Source: Siphonodentalium dalli (lineage: Eukaryota > Mollusca > Scaphopoda > Gadilida > Siphonodentaliidae). From it: DNA of 64,000 bases. The first letter of the stretch is position 1; the number at the start of each line of letters is the position of its first letter. Below are positions 11,572-21,939 of this stretch, in pieces. Location: NCBI GenBank assembly GCA_032622095.1, contig CP136063.1, positions 72,827,980-72,891,979 of the forward strand. The letters are read 5' to 3'. A program made the translations under genes and the position numbers. A model generated the notes under the pieces. The model worked only from the letters and a program-made list of their open reading frames with translations, was not told the origin of the DNA and did no database searches.

Positions 11572-14067
11572 CAAGCCTGGCGTAAATACATGAAAATACG
11601 AAAATAATGTCTGGGTGTTCCGGAAATATCCCATCACTAGCTAAAATGAGCGGAATAGCGGCTTATAGCTGCATAAAGAAAACATTCTGAGATTTGTGTT
11701 CTTGTAAGTCTCTATAACATGCACATTTTCACAAACATTGTATGGCATAGTGAACGCAGAAGCACCTATACTCCAGAACAAACTCGTATGACCTGTGGTT
11801 ACATTAGTCAAATGCAGAGTAGGTTAATAAACAGAAATTCCATCATACATTGGGGGTTATAAATAGCCCAAGAATACGTCACCAAAGCAACTACCCAGAA
11901 TTCCACCTTTGAGGTCACTAATGAGCCATGAAAGGCAATATGACATGACGCGAAACGAGAGATTGCGAGAACCAAGATGGCGGCGCCCATAAATGCCGAA
12001 AGTGTCCACAGTATTATCTATCCGGTTTGGTGCAAACCCGACTGAAATACATGTCAATCGGCTGAAACTTCGTTGTAAATAAAACTGAACTCGATAATTT
12101 ATTTATGGGCGGCTAAAACAGCGAAATTTGAAATTTACGAAACATGAAGATCGGGGACCCTTAACAGTAAAGGTAAACAGAAGAAAGTTGACATGGAGCA
12201 ATTCATCTGTGGTAAAAATCCTGCAGTAAATTCATTAGCGGAGCATGCCGTAAATTTATGCAAAAGAACAAACGACAACGAATGCACTACCAGCAAATGG
12301 CATTAAGAATTGATGGCAAATAATGTCTGCGAGGTACCATAATACGACTATTATAAGTGCGCAAAAATAATTGTCGGCCGATCCGGGCAGAAGTTTTACA
12401 TGAAAAAGCCGTATGCGGTCATTGCCCATGTGGTCTGACGTGAGACAAAATAGTTCCTCCCTCAATATCGACGGGCTATGTTTAATGCTTTAGCATATAC
12501 TAGTCGCTTTAGGGCAAACAACGGCATTATCTGAATTAGTTGACAATTGGTGAAAGTGAGGAATAGAAGCTGGCAAATTGAGTGACTGGTTTCCATATAT
12601 ATGTATATATGAGAGAGAGAGTGTCATCGCGATCGAATATAGAAATCCCAGCTGCAGAAGCTGGCCGGTGAATGATCAGTTGCGACAAGCCAATAAAAAA
12701 CGCTGACGCTACTTGATCAATCGATAAGTACAAGTTTTGAGCGTCAAGTCCAGGTGTCATTTTTGCCGGAAATAGTCTCAATGGTGTACGCTCGTTAAAC
12801 TTCAGATTTTCTATAACGCACTACGTGCATTATGTAATTTGTCATCAAGCTGTTCGGTTATTAAGAAATAACTCTTGTTTCAATTCAAGGTTATGCAGTT
12901 ATAACCGAAAAGTTTGAAGATAAATTCTATAATGCGTAACCTTAATCACAACAAGAGTTATTTCCTATAATTTAATCCGTCATGCCACAAGAGATTGAAG
13001 AGAACCATCAATAGTAGAAGTTGGAAGTATAACGAGCGAACAACAATGAGACTATTTCCGACGAAAAAGACACGTGAAGTGTGTCACTCAAAACTTGTGC
13101 TTATCGATTTATCACGTCACCTCGGCATTTCGGCGGTTTTGAATGGCTTGTTGCAACTGATCACGCATCGCGTGGCACCGGACAGATGCAGTTGCACGTG
13201 AAATTTATATTCGTCCGCAGTGGTACAAACTCTTGTTTGTTTTAATTTCCGTTTTTCACTTCTATGCAAATGATCCGTCTTGTCGATTTGTCAGGTTACT
13301 TGTGCACTTGATATTAGCATCTAGTACGGTTATTGTCAATACAGTCATACCCGAATTATGATGCAGCACCGAAATTTCATGTTAAATGGTAGGAAGTATC
13401 GATCAATTTCCATGTACATTTTTAGGCACGTGGTATAGTCATGGTCACTCGGCGCTGCTGTCATGTATGTAGCGGGAAAGTTTTAAAGGAATTTATGTTA
13501 CTGAGAAATAACCTAGATGGCAAAGTCCAATTGTTTTACAGTATTTCGTGGATTGACAGCTTATGATTAAATTATAACTGCATAACCTTAACCGAGTTGT
13601 TTCTTAAATATTTGTATTTGTGAATATGTCTGTCTGTGTTCTATAGAACTTAACGGGGGACCATTTAGACGGTTGCAATGGGGGTTTAACAATGGTTAAA
13701 ATTTTCTACTGGCACGCTGTTGGTATCAGGGATAGAAAAGGGCGCATTATTTTGTCGTCGCTTTTCACAAAATGTATAAATAATCATCTCCATCGCATGC
13801 TATGATGAATCTAATGGTGTGGTTTAAATACTCAACATTGGTGACGTTTGAACAAGTGATGGGAATGGGGGGGGCACTACCATTGGTTAGAATATCTTAG
13901 TCGCCGATTTTCACTAAAGGCTTAAAGTTGGCGCCATATATATCGTTCGTGCTAAACCATATTCACAGCAAACAGCTCACGACTCATATCGATTTTAGTT
14001 GTTGATGGGGTATTTACGGAACACCCATACATTATTTTCGTATTTTCATGTATTTACGTCAGGCTTG
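11572..14067. mobile_element. Nested inverted repeats, probable foldback element
   Basis: CAAGCCTGGCGTAAATACAT at 11572 and the roughly 75 bp that follow (including GAAAATACGAAAATAATGT) are matched by the reverse complement of 13995-14067. Inside, 12640-12805 aligns with the reverse complement of 13025-13195 at lower identity (GAGACTATTTCCG, CAAAACTTGT, CTTATCGAT, GCAACTGATCA). Further in, AAATAACTCTTGTTT at about 12867 mirrors AACAAGAGTTATTT at about 12949. No transposase frame is visible. Whether this is one element or several nested ones cannot be settled by eye. A YY1-like word, AAGATGGCGGCG, is at about 11973. Confidence 0.6.
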
Positions 14068-15222
14068 CTGATATCTGTGGAAAATATAGAAAAAAAATAA
14101 TTAATCTACACATGACTGCATTCGCATATGGCCTGATGGAAATGCTTCAGAATTTGAACCACTCCGAAAAATCAAGATGTCTCAAAAAGCTCAACTCGGA
14201 TTTTAGGGAACTTTTGCCACGTTGTTCATAAACATGTTCTTATTGATCCCTGACAAAAAATCAACTTTCCCCGATTTTTTCCCCAAGTGAGACCTAATGT
14301 GCTTGGACTAATTGGAGAGTTATATATAACCGAGAGTTATTAATAATAAATTCGACATTGGGGACAAGTGAACACGAGCATGCCGCGATAACATATTTTA
14401 TCTTAATTTCAACATTCGTTTTTTTCTATATTTTCGAAAAATATCAGCAAATCAATATATTGGACCAATGAGCTTTCCCAGTATCTCATTGTGAATACTT
14501 CAAAATCCAGATATCAAATAGACCCCATTTTGGCGTCCAAATTTCACAAGCTCGAAAACAAGTATGACCGACTTATATACTTAAACACTTGTATCTTGTT
14601 GACTGTCATATATATGGGGACGGGAATCACGACATTCAGAGTAAGCTGGCAAAACTAACATATACATAGCTCATTTGCTATCGTTTTGGTTGAGTTATTT
14701 ATATATAAAGTAAGAGAACAGCTTAGTACTCACCTCTATGTGAGACATCAGTTTCTTGTTGTCGTTTTCGAGTAATTTATTATTTATGTTTCCGGCCCTG
14801 AGTACTTTTGGAGATGGGGAGTATGGACAACATAATTCATAAAACCGTGGGTGGTTGCGACATTTCCTCTAAATAAATATTATGGATTTAAATGACGCGA
14901 GGAATCTACTGGTGTGGTTTGAAAGTGGCATCCTCTGAGTTAGGACGGGTGGCGGCACCAAAATTGATAAAAACAAAATTGCCGATAGAAAATTTAACCA
15001 TGAATGTTTGGTTACATTTAAAGCAAACTTTAAACTTTAAACTTAAAGCTTACTTGATCAGTAAGTATACACAGTCTCTGTCAAATCTGGAAGAATGTGA
15101 CAAACATGTACTAAGCTGAGAAATTGCGAGAATTCCAGTCAAGTCGATTGTACTATCCAAAAAAGTTACGAAGTACGTGTAGTTGTAAATAATAATCCAT
15201 GTATAAGAATGTCGTTTTGTGA
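14068..15222. other. No recognised gene or repeat
   Basis: AT-rich DNA with short open frames only. The frame at 14892-15119 ends in lysine- and leucine-rich low-complexity sequence and shows no family feature. Confidence 0.35.
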
Positions 15223-15640
15223 AGTCGCTCGTTTGTTTTACCACTGTAACCACATTTCTGAGCTACAGAGCAATTTTCAACAATTATTTGTCAGAACTAA
15301 ATTCCATATAGCCATGTAGCATGTATCATTGAATACATGCCCTCAGAAAATTCAAGTCGCTCGTTTGTTGCCACTGTAACGACGTTTCATGGCTACAAAT
15401 AAATTTTAACAATGTTTTCTCAAAACTGAATTTCATATAGCCATGTTGCATGTATTATTGAATAGATACCCTTAAAAAAAACAAATCGCTCGTTTGTTTC
15501 CACTGTAACCACGTTTCGGGGCTACAGAGCTACTTTCAACAATATTTTCTCAGAATTAAGAAGCATATAGCCTAGCAGCATGTATCATTGAATAGATGCC
15601 TTTAAACACATCAAATCGCTCCTTCGTTTTCATACAGAAT
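15223..15640 (+). repeat. Tandem repeat, three units of about 130 bp
   Basis: The unit starts AARTCGCTCGTTTG at 15223, 15354, 15483 and, as a partial copy, 15613 (periods 131, 129, 130). Each unit has CCACTGTAACNACGTTTC, GGCTACAGAG, CATATAGCC and GCATGTATCATTGAATA in the same order. Divergence between units is moderate. Confidence 0.85.
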
Positions 15641-15759
15641 TTTTACATGTAGGTACATGTTTTGTTTCATGTCTTGTCTTTTCTGAAAACTGTATATATC
15701 ATGTTGCTGGCAACAAAAATGCATACCCTATTTTTTTACCGCGTTTCTTGCGATGTCTA

Positions 15760-15952
15760 AGGATAGGATATGATAGGATATTTTATTTGCAATACACATA
15801 TCTATTACATAATAGTGGCGAAAATTATGGAAAATTATGTCGTATATTGTGGTGGATGGCATAGTCTGGCAAGACTGTCTTCCTGCCATCCCCAGTATGG
15901 TGAATATAGAAATTAATAACAACAGTAAGATGGCTTCGGGTGAGCCGTGCAC
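15760..15952 (-). mobile_element. 3' end of a 5'-truncated non-LTR retrotransposon (LINE)
   Basis: Read on the minus strand, the sequence ends GTGTATTGCAAATAAAATAT followed by an ATCCT-type short repeat (ATCCTATCATATCCTATCC). This is the usual look of a LINE 3' end, with an AATAAA-like word and a simple tail. The LINE at 48893-50730 ends in a similar style. No reverse-transcriptase sequence is left in this copy. Confidence 0.45.
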
Positions 15953-16268
15953 AGATTGTGTATATGTAATTTATAAGTTTAGGGCTCAGTTAAAGAGTGT
16001 GTGAAATTGGATACTACCCGAGGGCTGTTCAATATCATGTGTATGGTTCAAATTCAGATGCTTGGGTAGTATTTTTGGCGGATGAGGGTACAGGGACTAC
16101 TGATTCGTTTGGTTGGTGTTGACGTTGAAACCGTCATGTGACACTTCGGGGTACGATCTGGGGGCAGTCTGGGCATCCTCGATTTTTGCATTTGATATTG
16201 TTAGAATATGCGCTTATTATTTTTTCTGTGATGTGTTTTTGAATACGTGCCTACTAGTGGTGGATTAC

Positions 16269-16680
16269 AATGACCACACTGGCATGTCCAGCAATGTACT
16301 GACTGGGGTAATACTCATGTAAATCGCATTGGAACTAAGTTACTGTGAAATACGCTATATAAATGCATCGATTATTAATAAATAAGACCCTGTGTATCAT
16401 ATATGCAGTAAAGTGAGACCAGTGTTATGTCTATCTAACATGACATCCACGGACAGACAAGACATATTTCTTGCTGGTACATACCTTGGTGAAACCCAGG
16501 TACACTCATGTAAATAATAAATAAATAAGACCAGCATGTATATGTAACCATCCCGGTACACCACGGTTACCTAAAGCTGGCATGCCCACCAATGCACTGA
16601 CTGGGGTAATATTCATGTAAATCGCATTTAAGTTACTGTGAAATTCGCTATATAAATGCATCGATTATTATTGTCGATAA
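16269..16680 (+). repeat. Two direct copies of a LINE/SINE-like tail
   Basis: The words CACTGGCATGTCCAGCAATG, ACTGACTGGGGTAATA, CATGTAAATCGCATT, AAGTTACTGTGAAAT and GCTATATAAATGCATCGATT occur at 16279-16375 and again at 16578-16670. Both end in an ATT-rich run, as retroposon tails do. A third short piece, CATGTAAATAATAAATAAAT, lies at about 16508. Confidence 0.65.
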
Positions 16681-16899
16681 TGGGCATACCAGTGATTCCA
16701 AATGTTTTTTTTCAATATCATTCCAACCAATGAGTCCAGAATCTATGTTAAGAGCATGTATTAGGCTGGTTGATTATGTGTAGATACACGTGGTAGGGAT
16801 TCATGTGCTTTTCAAGTGATGCCTGTCTCCAGGAGGAAAATATTTTGTCTTTCAAAATATAACTGTGAAACATAATAAGATATTTCGCTGGAGTATGAG

Positions 16900-17129
16900 T
16901 GTTAACATTTCATATTCATAACGATATTGTATTCATCTCAATGTCATGACAGACTCCCAACGAATCAGCGTATACATGGCCGAGGCGGTCCAATGAGAGG
17001 GCGGCCCGTCACAAATGAGTCGTGGGTCAATAATCAGCAGACCAACTCTGCCAACAGACATCGCAAACTTTCATTGCGTTGTGGAATCAGCGGCAACTCG
17101 TTCTGTTCAGAGCAGCAAGAACATCGAAG
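16900..17129 (+). promoter_or_regulatory. Presumed promoter and 5' UTR of the PAN-FReD gene
   Basis: No TATA box sits at a clear distance. A CCAAT word followed by a GC-rich patch (CCAATGAGAGGGCGGCCC) lies at about 16991-17008. An in-frame upstream ATG exists at 17079, but starting there would put 17 polar residues before the hydrophobic signal sequence, so the ATG at 17130 is preferred. Confidence 0.3.
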
Positions 17130-17429
17130 ATGAATATCTTATACTTTCTTGTTACCTGTTCCCTTCTGGTCGTGGAAACAGCTGCCAATATGACTAAACA
17201 GAGAACTTTTGAAATTATTCCTGGTTGGAAAGAAAAAGGCTTCAATATCGCACAGGCCGTTGTGGCGGGCGCGGTTTCCGAGACATCGTGCGCGACCATA
17301 TGCCGAGAAGATTGGTGCACGACAGTGACATTCTTTGCGGGACTTGACACTGACCAAAACTGTTTTCTTTCATCTGGGGCTGCGGGTGAGCTCGAGGAAG
17401 ATGCAAGTGCCGTTCTAATGAGAATAAAG
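17130..17429 (+). CDS. Exon 1 of a secreted PAN plus fibrinogen-domain protein
   Basis: This exon codes residues 1-100 of a 331-residue protein. Residues 1-19 (MNILYFLVTCSLLVVETAA) are a typical signal peptide; an N-glycosylation sequon (N20-M-T) follows at once. Residues about 24-100 look like a compact PAN/apple segment: cysteines 54, 58, 63 and 78 in CATICREDWCTTVTF and NCFLSS, then a strand ending MRIK. PAN domains bind proteins or glycans. The exon ends AAG before GTGAGT, phase 0, and joins in frame to exon 2 at 20195. The whole protein (signal, PAN-like segment, Pro-rich linker, FReD) is the architecture of secreted invertebrate lectin-like and immune recognition proteins. The role is inferred from domains only. 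The start at 17130 rather than 17079 is chosen because it begins directly with the signal peptide. Confidence 0.85.
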
Positions 17430-17988
17430 GTGAGTACTTTTTGTCAGTTTACTACTGAATAGTGCCATAAAAGGAAACATCTCTGCCCTTGCATTCCAAA
17501 TTCTTTATTATACTTCCATGTTTACATGGAAGTATATTATTTTTGTGATTTTCTTTTTCTCTATTATTATTCTTCTTAGCAATTCTATAATGAACATAGC
17601 TCAGTAAGTACAAGAGCTAGAACGCTGAAACTGTGTATATATGTATATATATATATGTATACAAGCTATAGTGCTTAGGCCTATTGAGAATCATGTCCTC
17701 ACTTGACTTGCAGAGTATTTCCCTTTATGTGAAAAATTGATGTTTTCAGAACTCCGAAAATATAAGGAGTACAGCACTGAAATTTGGTCGATAGATACAT
17801 CTTGATATCCACTAAATCATAAGCACATCAATAGCTTTGTTCGTCCTTCCTCTCCAGAGTTATCTCCCATATATAGGTCAACCTCGAAATCTTTCAGGTC
17901 GCCTGTTCTCACATACCAAGAAAGATAGCTGGATTTAGTTTCTATGGTAGTTCTGGCCGTTGTCAATATACTGCACACAAATATTTTG

Positions 17989-18109
17989 CTTGTATATAAA
18001 ATGGTGTATGTATATCCAACCGTAATCCATTGACTGGGCACCACGGTACATAACACTACCTCCAGCCAATGGCTTACGGTTGGATATAGATACACCATTT
18101 TATGTACAA
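17989..18109. mobile_element. Hairpin MITE with a 14-bp flanking direct repeat
   Basis: About 45-bp arms (17989-18032 and 18067-18110) carry TAAAATGGTGTAT, TATATCCAACCGTAA and CCATTG and their complements. The element is bracketed by ACACAAATATTTTG at 17975-17988 and again at 18110-18123, a perfect 14-bp direct repeat that looks like a target-site duplication. Its length is unusual for common DNA transposons. Confidence 0.65.
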
Positions 18110-18509
18110 ACACAAATATTTTGGACAGGGTCGGACTTATATTTTTTGGTTAGGGTGGGGGCGAAATAAACGTTATTTAGTCTCATTTTCGCTCATAACT
18201 ATGGTATAAAATAATACAATCAACCTGGGACACTTGACGTTCGGTACGTAGCTATATGAACATCCCAATGCTCTATATCCATATATGGTATCACCAGAAT
18301 GATCTGTTCTAAAAATAAACCAATAAAGTGTCCCAATAAATCATCTCATTGCATAATAAAATATTGGAAATAAAATCAATATTAATTGATAGAAACCTTT
18401 CCGGCCAGGGGTCGTCAAATCATCATTATTTTATACCACGCAACTATTTAAAATTTGTTATTTAAAGAGATACCCCATCTTTAATAGTAATGAGTATTTA
18501 TTTGTGGAT

Positions 18510-18892
18510 TTAAAGAATAATTTTCAAAAACTGCTGACAACTGAGTGAAATACCAATTGACGACGTCAGCTGCAAAAAATATGACTGATTTTTTACAATT
18601 ATGCCTACACAGAGCACTAGTTTGTTCTATTAACCCTTTCAGTGCCAAGTCCGATTTTTGTATCAACCCATATTTCCTTGATCATTTTTCAAATTTATTG
18701 ATTATAATAATGTGATACATTGATGGAAAGAGCTCTTGATACAAAAATCGGACTTGGCACTGAAAGGGTTAATAGAACAAACTAGTGCTCTGTGTAGGCA
18801 TAATTGTAAAAAATCAGTCATATTTTTTGCAGCTGACGTCGTCAATTGGTATTTCACTCAGTTGTCAGCAGTTTTTGAAAATTATTCTTTAA
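18510..18892. repeat. Perfect inverted repeat, two 157-bp arms and a 69-bp loop
   Basis: Left arm 18510-18666 and right arm 18736-18892 are exact reverse complements by base-by-base reading, with no gap. The right arm runs on into reverse-transcriptase-like coding sequence; the left arm stops. A transcript of either strand would fold into a very stable hairpin inside intron 1 of the PAN-FReD gene. Confidence 0.93.
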
Positions 18893-19010
18893 GCTCCTTG
18901 TTGGTAGACACACAACGATGGCTGTCTAAACATAATTTAAACCTCCACCTGACAAAGAAAAACATCATTCGCAGACACAGACAAATAAAAAAACTGAATA
19001 CCTTTACCTA
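18790..19010 (+). pseudogene. Reverse-transcriptase fragment of a non-LTR retrotransposon
   Basis: The frame reads VIFFAADVVNWYF, then a spacer, then WLSKHNLNLHLTKKN. This matches the palm region of LINE reverse transcriptases, where the catalytic FADD-V-N box is followed some 30-40 residues later by W-L-x-x-N-x-L-x-L-N-x-x-K-T. The catalytic box is damaged here (FAAD-V-V-N), so the fragment cannot be active. It overlaps the right arm of the perfect hairpin 18510-18892, so part of it is also present in inverted form on the left. Confidence 0.6.
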
Positions 19011-19119
19011 CAATTATTAAGTACTACCAACACCAAATTTAACCCCGATAAATTAATCATTAAATCGCTTTCCCTGAATATCGAAAGAAGAAACCACACA
19101 GGCATATTTAAAAAAGTAC

Positions 19120-19910
19120 ATTTTCGTTTTATGCCTAATATAAGGGGTGCGCCATGAGTCCCACTGCAATATAGTCCGAATTTCCGTGCTTTTCCTGGAC
19201 ATTTAGCTGGACGTGGAAAATTTTCACTTGTATGGGATACGTATAAAAAGCGCAGGCAAACTACAATTCCAGACAATGTGTGGATCAGGCTTCTTTTTCA
19301 GAATATCCCACTGACATTCGTTCGATATCATAGTGGGGTTTTTTTTATTTTCACAATGGCGAATATCGAATATCGAACGTCGAACTAACTTCACGCCAAT
19401 CTCGAATGAATATCTGAATATCGAATGAATATCCAACGTGAAATAAAATTTAAGCTAAAATAAAAGTGGAAAATGTGTGAGTTGGAGAGCACGAATTAGG
19501 TTTATAGAAGTATCCTGGTGTAATTAATTTTTCTGCGAATTTTGTTTTTCGATATTATTCCAAAATTTTCAGTCCAGCTATGATATTTGATATTGAAAAC
19601 GTATGACGCCGACCATGTCTGGACTTGTAGATTGGCATGTATAGTTCTTATATGGGAGTGACTATATATACTCATCAAATTTCAGCTCAATCAGCCGTCA
19701 AATTAGCGTCAATATAGCCTGCTATGGTCTGGAAAACAGGAAAAGCGCGGATTTTTGCACGAAGTTTCAGTGGGAGAGCACATATTGGACTCATGGCGCA
19801 CCCCTCATGCATAAAACGAATTGTTTTTTTTAGTATCGAATATCGAATGTCAAACAAACTTCACGCGAATATCGAATGGATATCGAACGCCGAACTAACT
19901 TCACACACAC
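19120..19910. repeat. Element with GGGGTGCGCCATGAGTCC inverted ends plus ATCGAATATCGAAT repeats
   Basis: TTCGTTTTATGC followed by AGGGGTGCGCCATGAGTCC is at about 19123-19160; the reverse complement is at about 19786-19820. GTGCTTTTCCTG at about 19188 also has a complement near 19738. Inside and after it, a stretch rich in ATCGAATATCGAAY and ACTAACTTCAC occurs at 19350-19440 and again, in the same direction, at 19830-19910. No coding content was seen. Confidence 0.55.
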
Positions 19911-20194
19911 CTATATACACGGTTGTTGACTTACCATCACTTGAGGTGATGTATCGCTGTGAAATTAAATAAGTGTTGTTGGAACTACGGCTGTTAGGAG
20001 AGAAGCCATTTCATGTGGTACTGGTAAAACATTATAATCTGAGCACTCTTAGATTTTAGTTTCATTCTATTTATCTTTATTGTTTTCAAATCTCTGTACG
20101 GAAAATTATGGGGAAATAAGGTATCAATAACAAAACATCAGACAACAAAATTAGGTAAAGATTATATTATGTATTTTATGTTTTTGCTTTACAG

Positions 20195-20240
20195 GGACAA
20201 CCGCATGCTTTACAGGCACCACCGCCACAGAACTTGAGGG
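20195..20240 (+). CDS. Exon 2 (46 bp) of the PAN-FReD gene: Pro/Gln-rich linker
   Basis: The exon lies between TTTTTGCTTTACAG and GTGAGT. It codes GQPHALQAPPPQNLR and leaves one base (G), which joins AT of exon 3 to make the Asp of the DCKDL start of the fibrinogen domain. Entering in phase 0 and leaving in phase 1 fits both neighbours exactly, the main reason to believe so small an exon. A second acceptor, GCATGCTTTACAG ending at 20215, lies 21 bases downstream. Using it would keep the frame and drop the first seven residues of the linker (GQPHALQ). Confidence 0.8.
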
Positions 20241-21939
20241 GTGAGTGTAACATATTTTATTTCCAGTTAAAATCTATTATTTTATTCTCATAGACCCAGC
20301 GGGGGTCAAAACATAGGCCGGTGGTGGTGGGTGATCTAACAGCGTGTTTGCTCAAAATAAGTTATAAAATTTGACATATAAAGCAATATACAAATAAAAA
20401 ATGTGCATGCAGCATATGCTTATGGTGATGTAGTAACTTGGTTTGGTATCAACACCCAACGATTGACACTTCAATTGGAGTCGTAGTATGCACCACTAAT
20501 TGTGACACGTTCACCAATGACTTCTCATTATAGTATATTGTAACACCTACGTCGTGATGTCCACAATCCCTCTGCATGGCGAACATTCCAGAAGATTAGC
20601 ACAATAGAGATTCTGCTTCAATCGATTATGTGGAGTGTGGGGTTTCTACGTGTGTATCGTTATCACATGTGTACTACGTAGATATTCGTGTGTATCGCGT
20701 GGATGATCTAGGCTAGACGTCGTAGGTATTACTCTAAATTCACATGGGAGACGAAACACATGTTAAAACAAATCAGAGTGACAGCAATACACATGTTGAA
20801 TTGTTGACATACAATCGTGCTGTATACATGCAGAACTGTTTGTGATATATACGCAGATGTGACATTGCATATAGCAAGGGATTGTCCAGTTATCAATGTG
20901 GTCTAAATACCATTATATAACGAACTTTATCAGTTAGTCCAAAAGCCCATGTCTCCAAACAGCATTCAGTTGTTATTAAAAGAGGTTATGGTAAACATGT
21001 CATTCACTCACAATTACATAACAACTAAATACTGTTTACACGCGTGTATACAAGTAAGCAGATCACATAGGCACGTGGTCTGGCGTTAGACGTTACAACC
21101 CCTTACATCCATTAGAAGCTGAATATCTCTATTGCTGTCTGTGCTCCAAGATACGCTGAAAAATATTGGTTATTGACATCTCCATGTATCGATATAAGTC
21201 AATAAATACTTGAACAACCTTTCTGAGAGCACCATATGTCACATAAAGACGCATTGCAGTCATATAAACTACTTTGAACTTTCAACACGCAGTTTGGGGC
21301 CAAAGCAAAACAAAACAGCCATGCGTACGATGTGAGAGAGACATAACAGAGCGTTCTGTGTTAGTCTATTCCTGATATGGTAGAATTACAGAATGGTTGT
21401 TAGTTTAGTTTAAACAGTATTTATTCCATGTAATTTCATTATATATACAGTTACAAATATAGGATGAATCAAGATTTCATGGATCGGATCCGACAGCAAG
21501 CGTATGTGCTTCCGTGGATGATTTTCTCCATCACACCACGCGGCAGTAGCCACTGTCAAAGGATGAATCTTTGTTGATGTTTTGTGTTATCATGTGTTGA
21601 TAACGAGCACGTTGAGGAAGAGATCACATGATGTGCACGCGTGGTGGGAAGGGGTGACGATTGGATATTTAAGTTTTCTCGTATAAACGTAGAACTATAG
21701 AGCATTTAAACCTGTGTGGTTCCATAGCCGTCCGACACACGTGCATGTTGTCATGTAGGATGTAATGCAGATCTGAACCCACATCAAATTCAGATGCTAT
21801 TCATCATTATGGACCCGGATATTTCACATACCAAAGTTTGAAATAAATCAAAGTTTTTTTTATATTTATATATAGTGTATATCTTTTCCGATTCCAGCAA
21901 CAACCTATTTCAGGGAGACTGACTGATTTGATAACCATG

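Larger units (their letters stand above)
17430..20194 (+). other. Intron 1 of the PAN-FReD gene
   Basis: It starts GTGAGT and ends TTTGCTTTACAG. It carries a short hairpin element with target duplication (17989-18109), a perfect long hairpin containing reverse-transcriptase sequence (18510-18892) and a cluster of inverted and direct repeats (19120-19910). A TATA-type microsatellite is at about 17637-17660. The words CCATGTTTACATGG at 17516 form a short palindrome. Confidence 0.8.

Noticed and set aside
20401-21900. Search for an additional exon between exon 2 and exon 3
   Set aside because: No open stretch with fitting acceptor, donor and phase 1-1 was convincing; the existing exons already join exactly.
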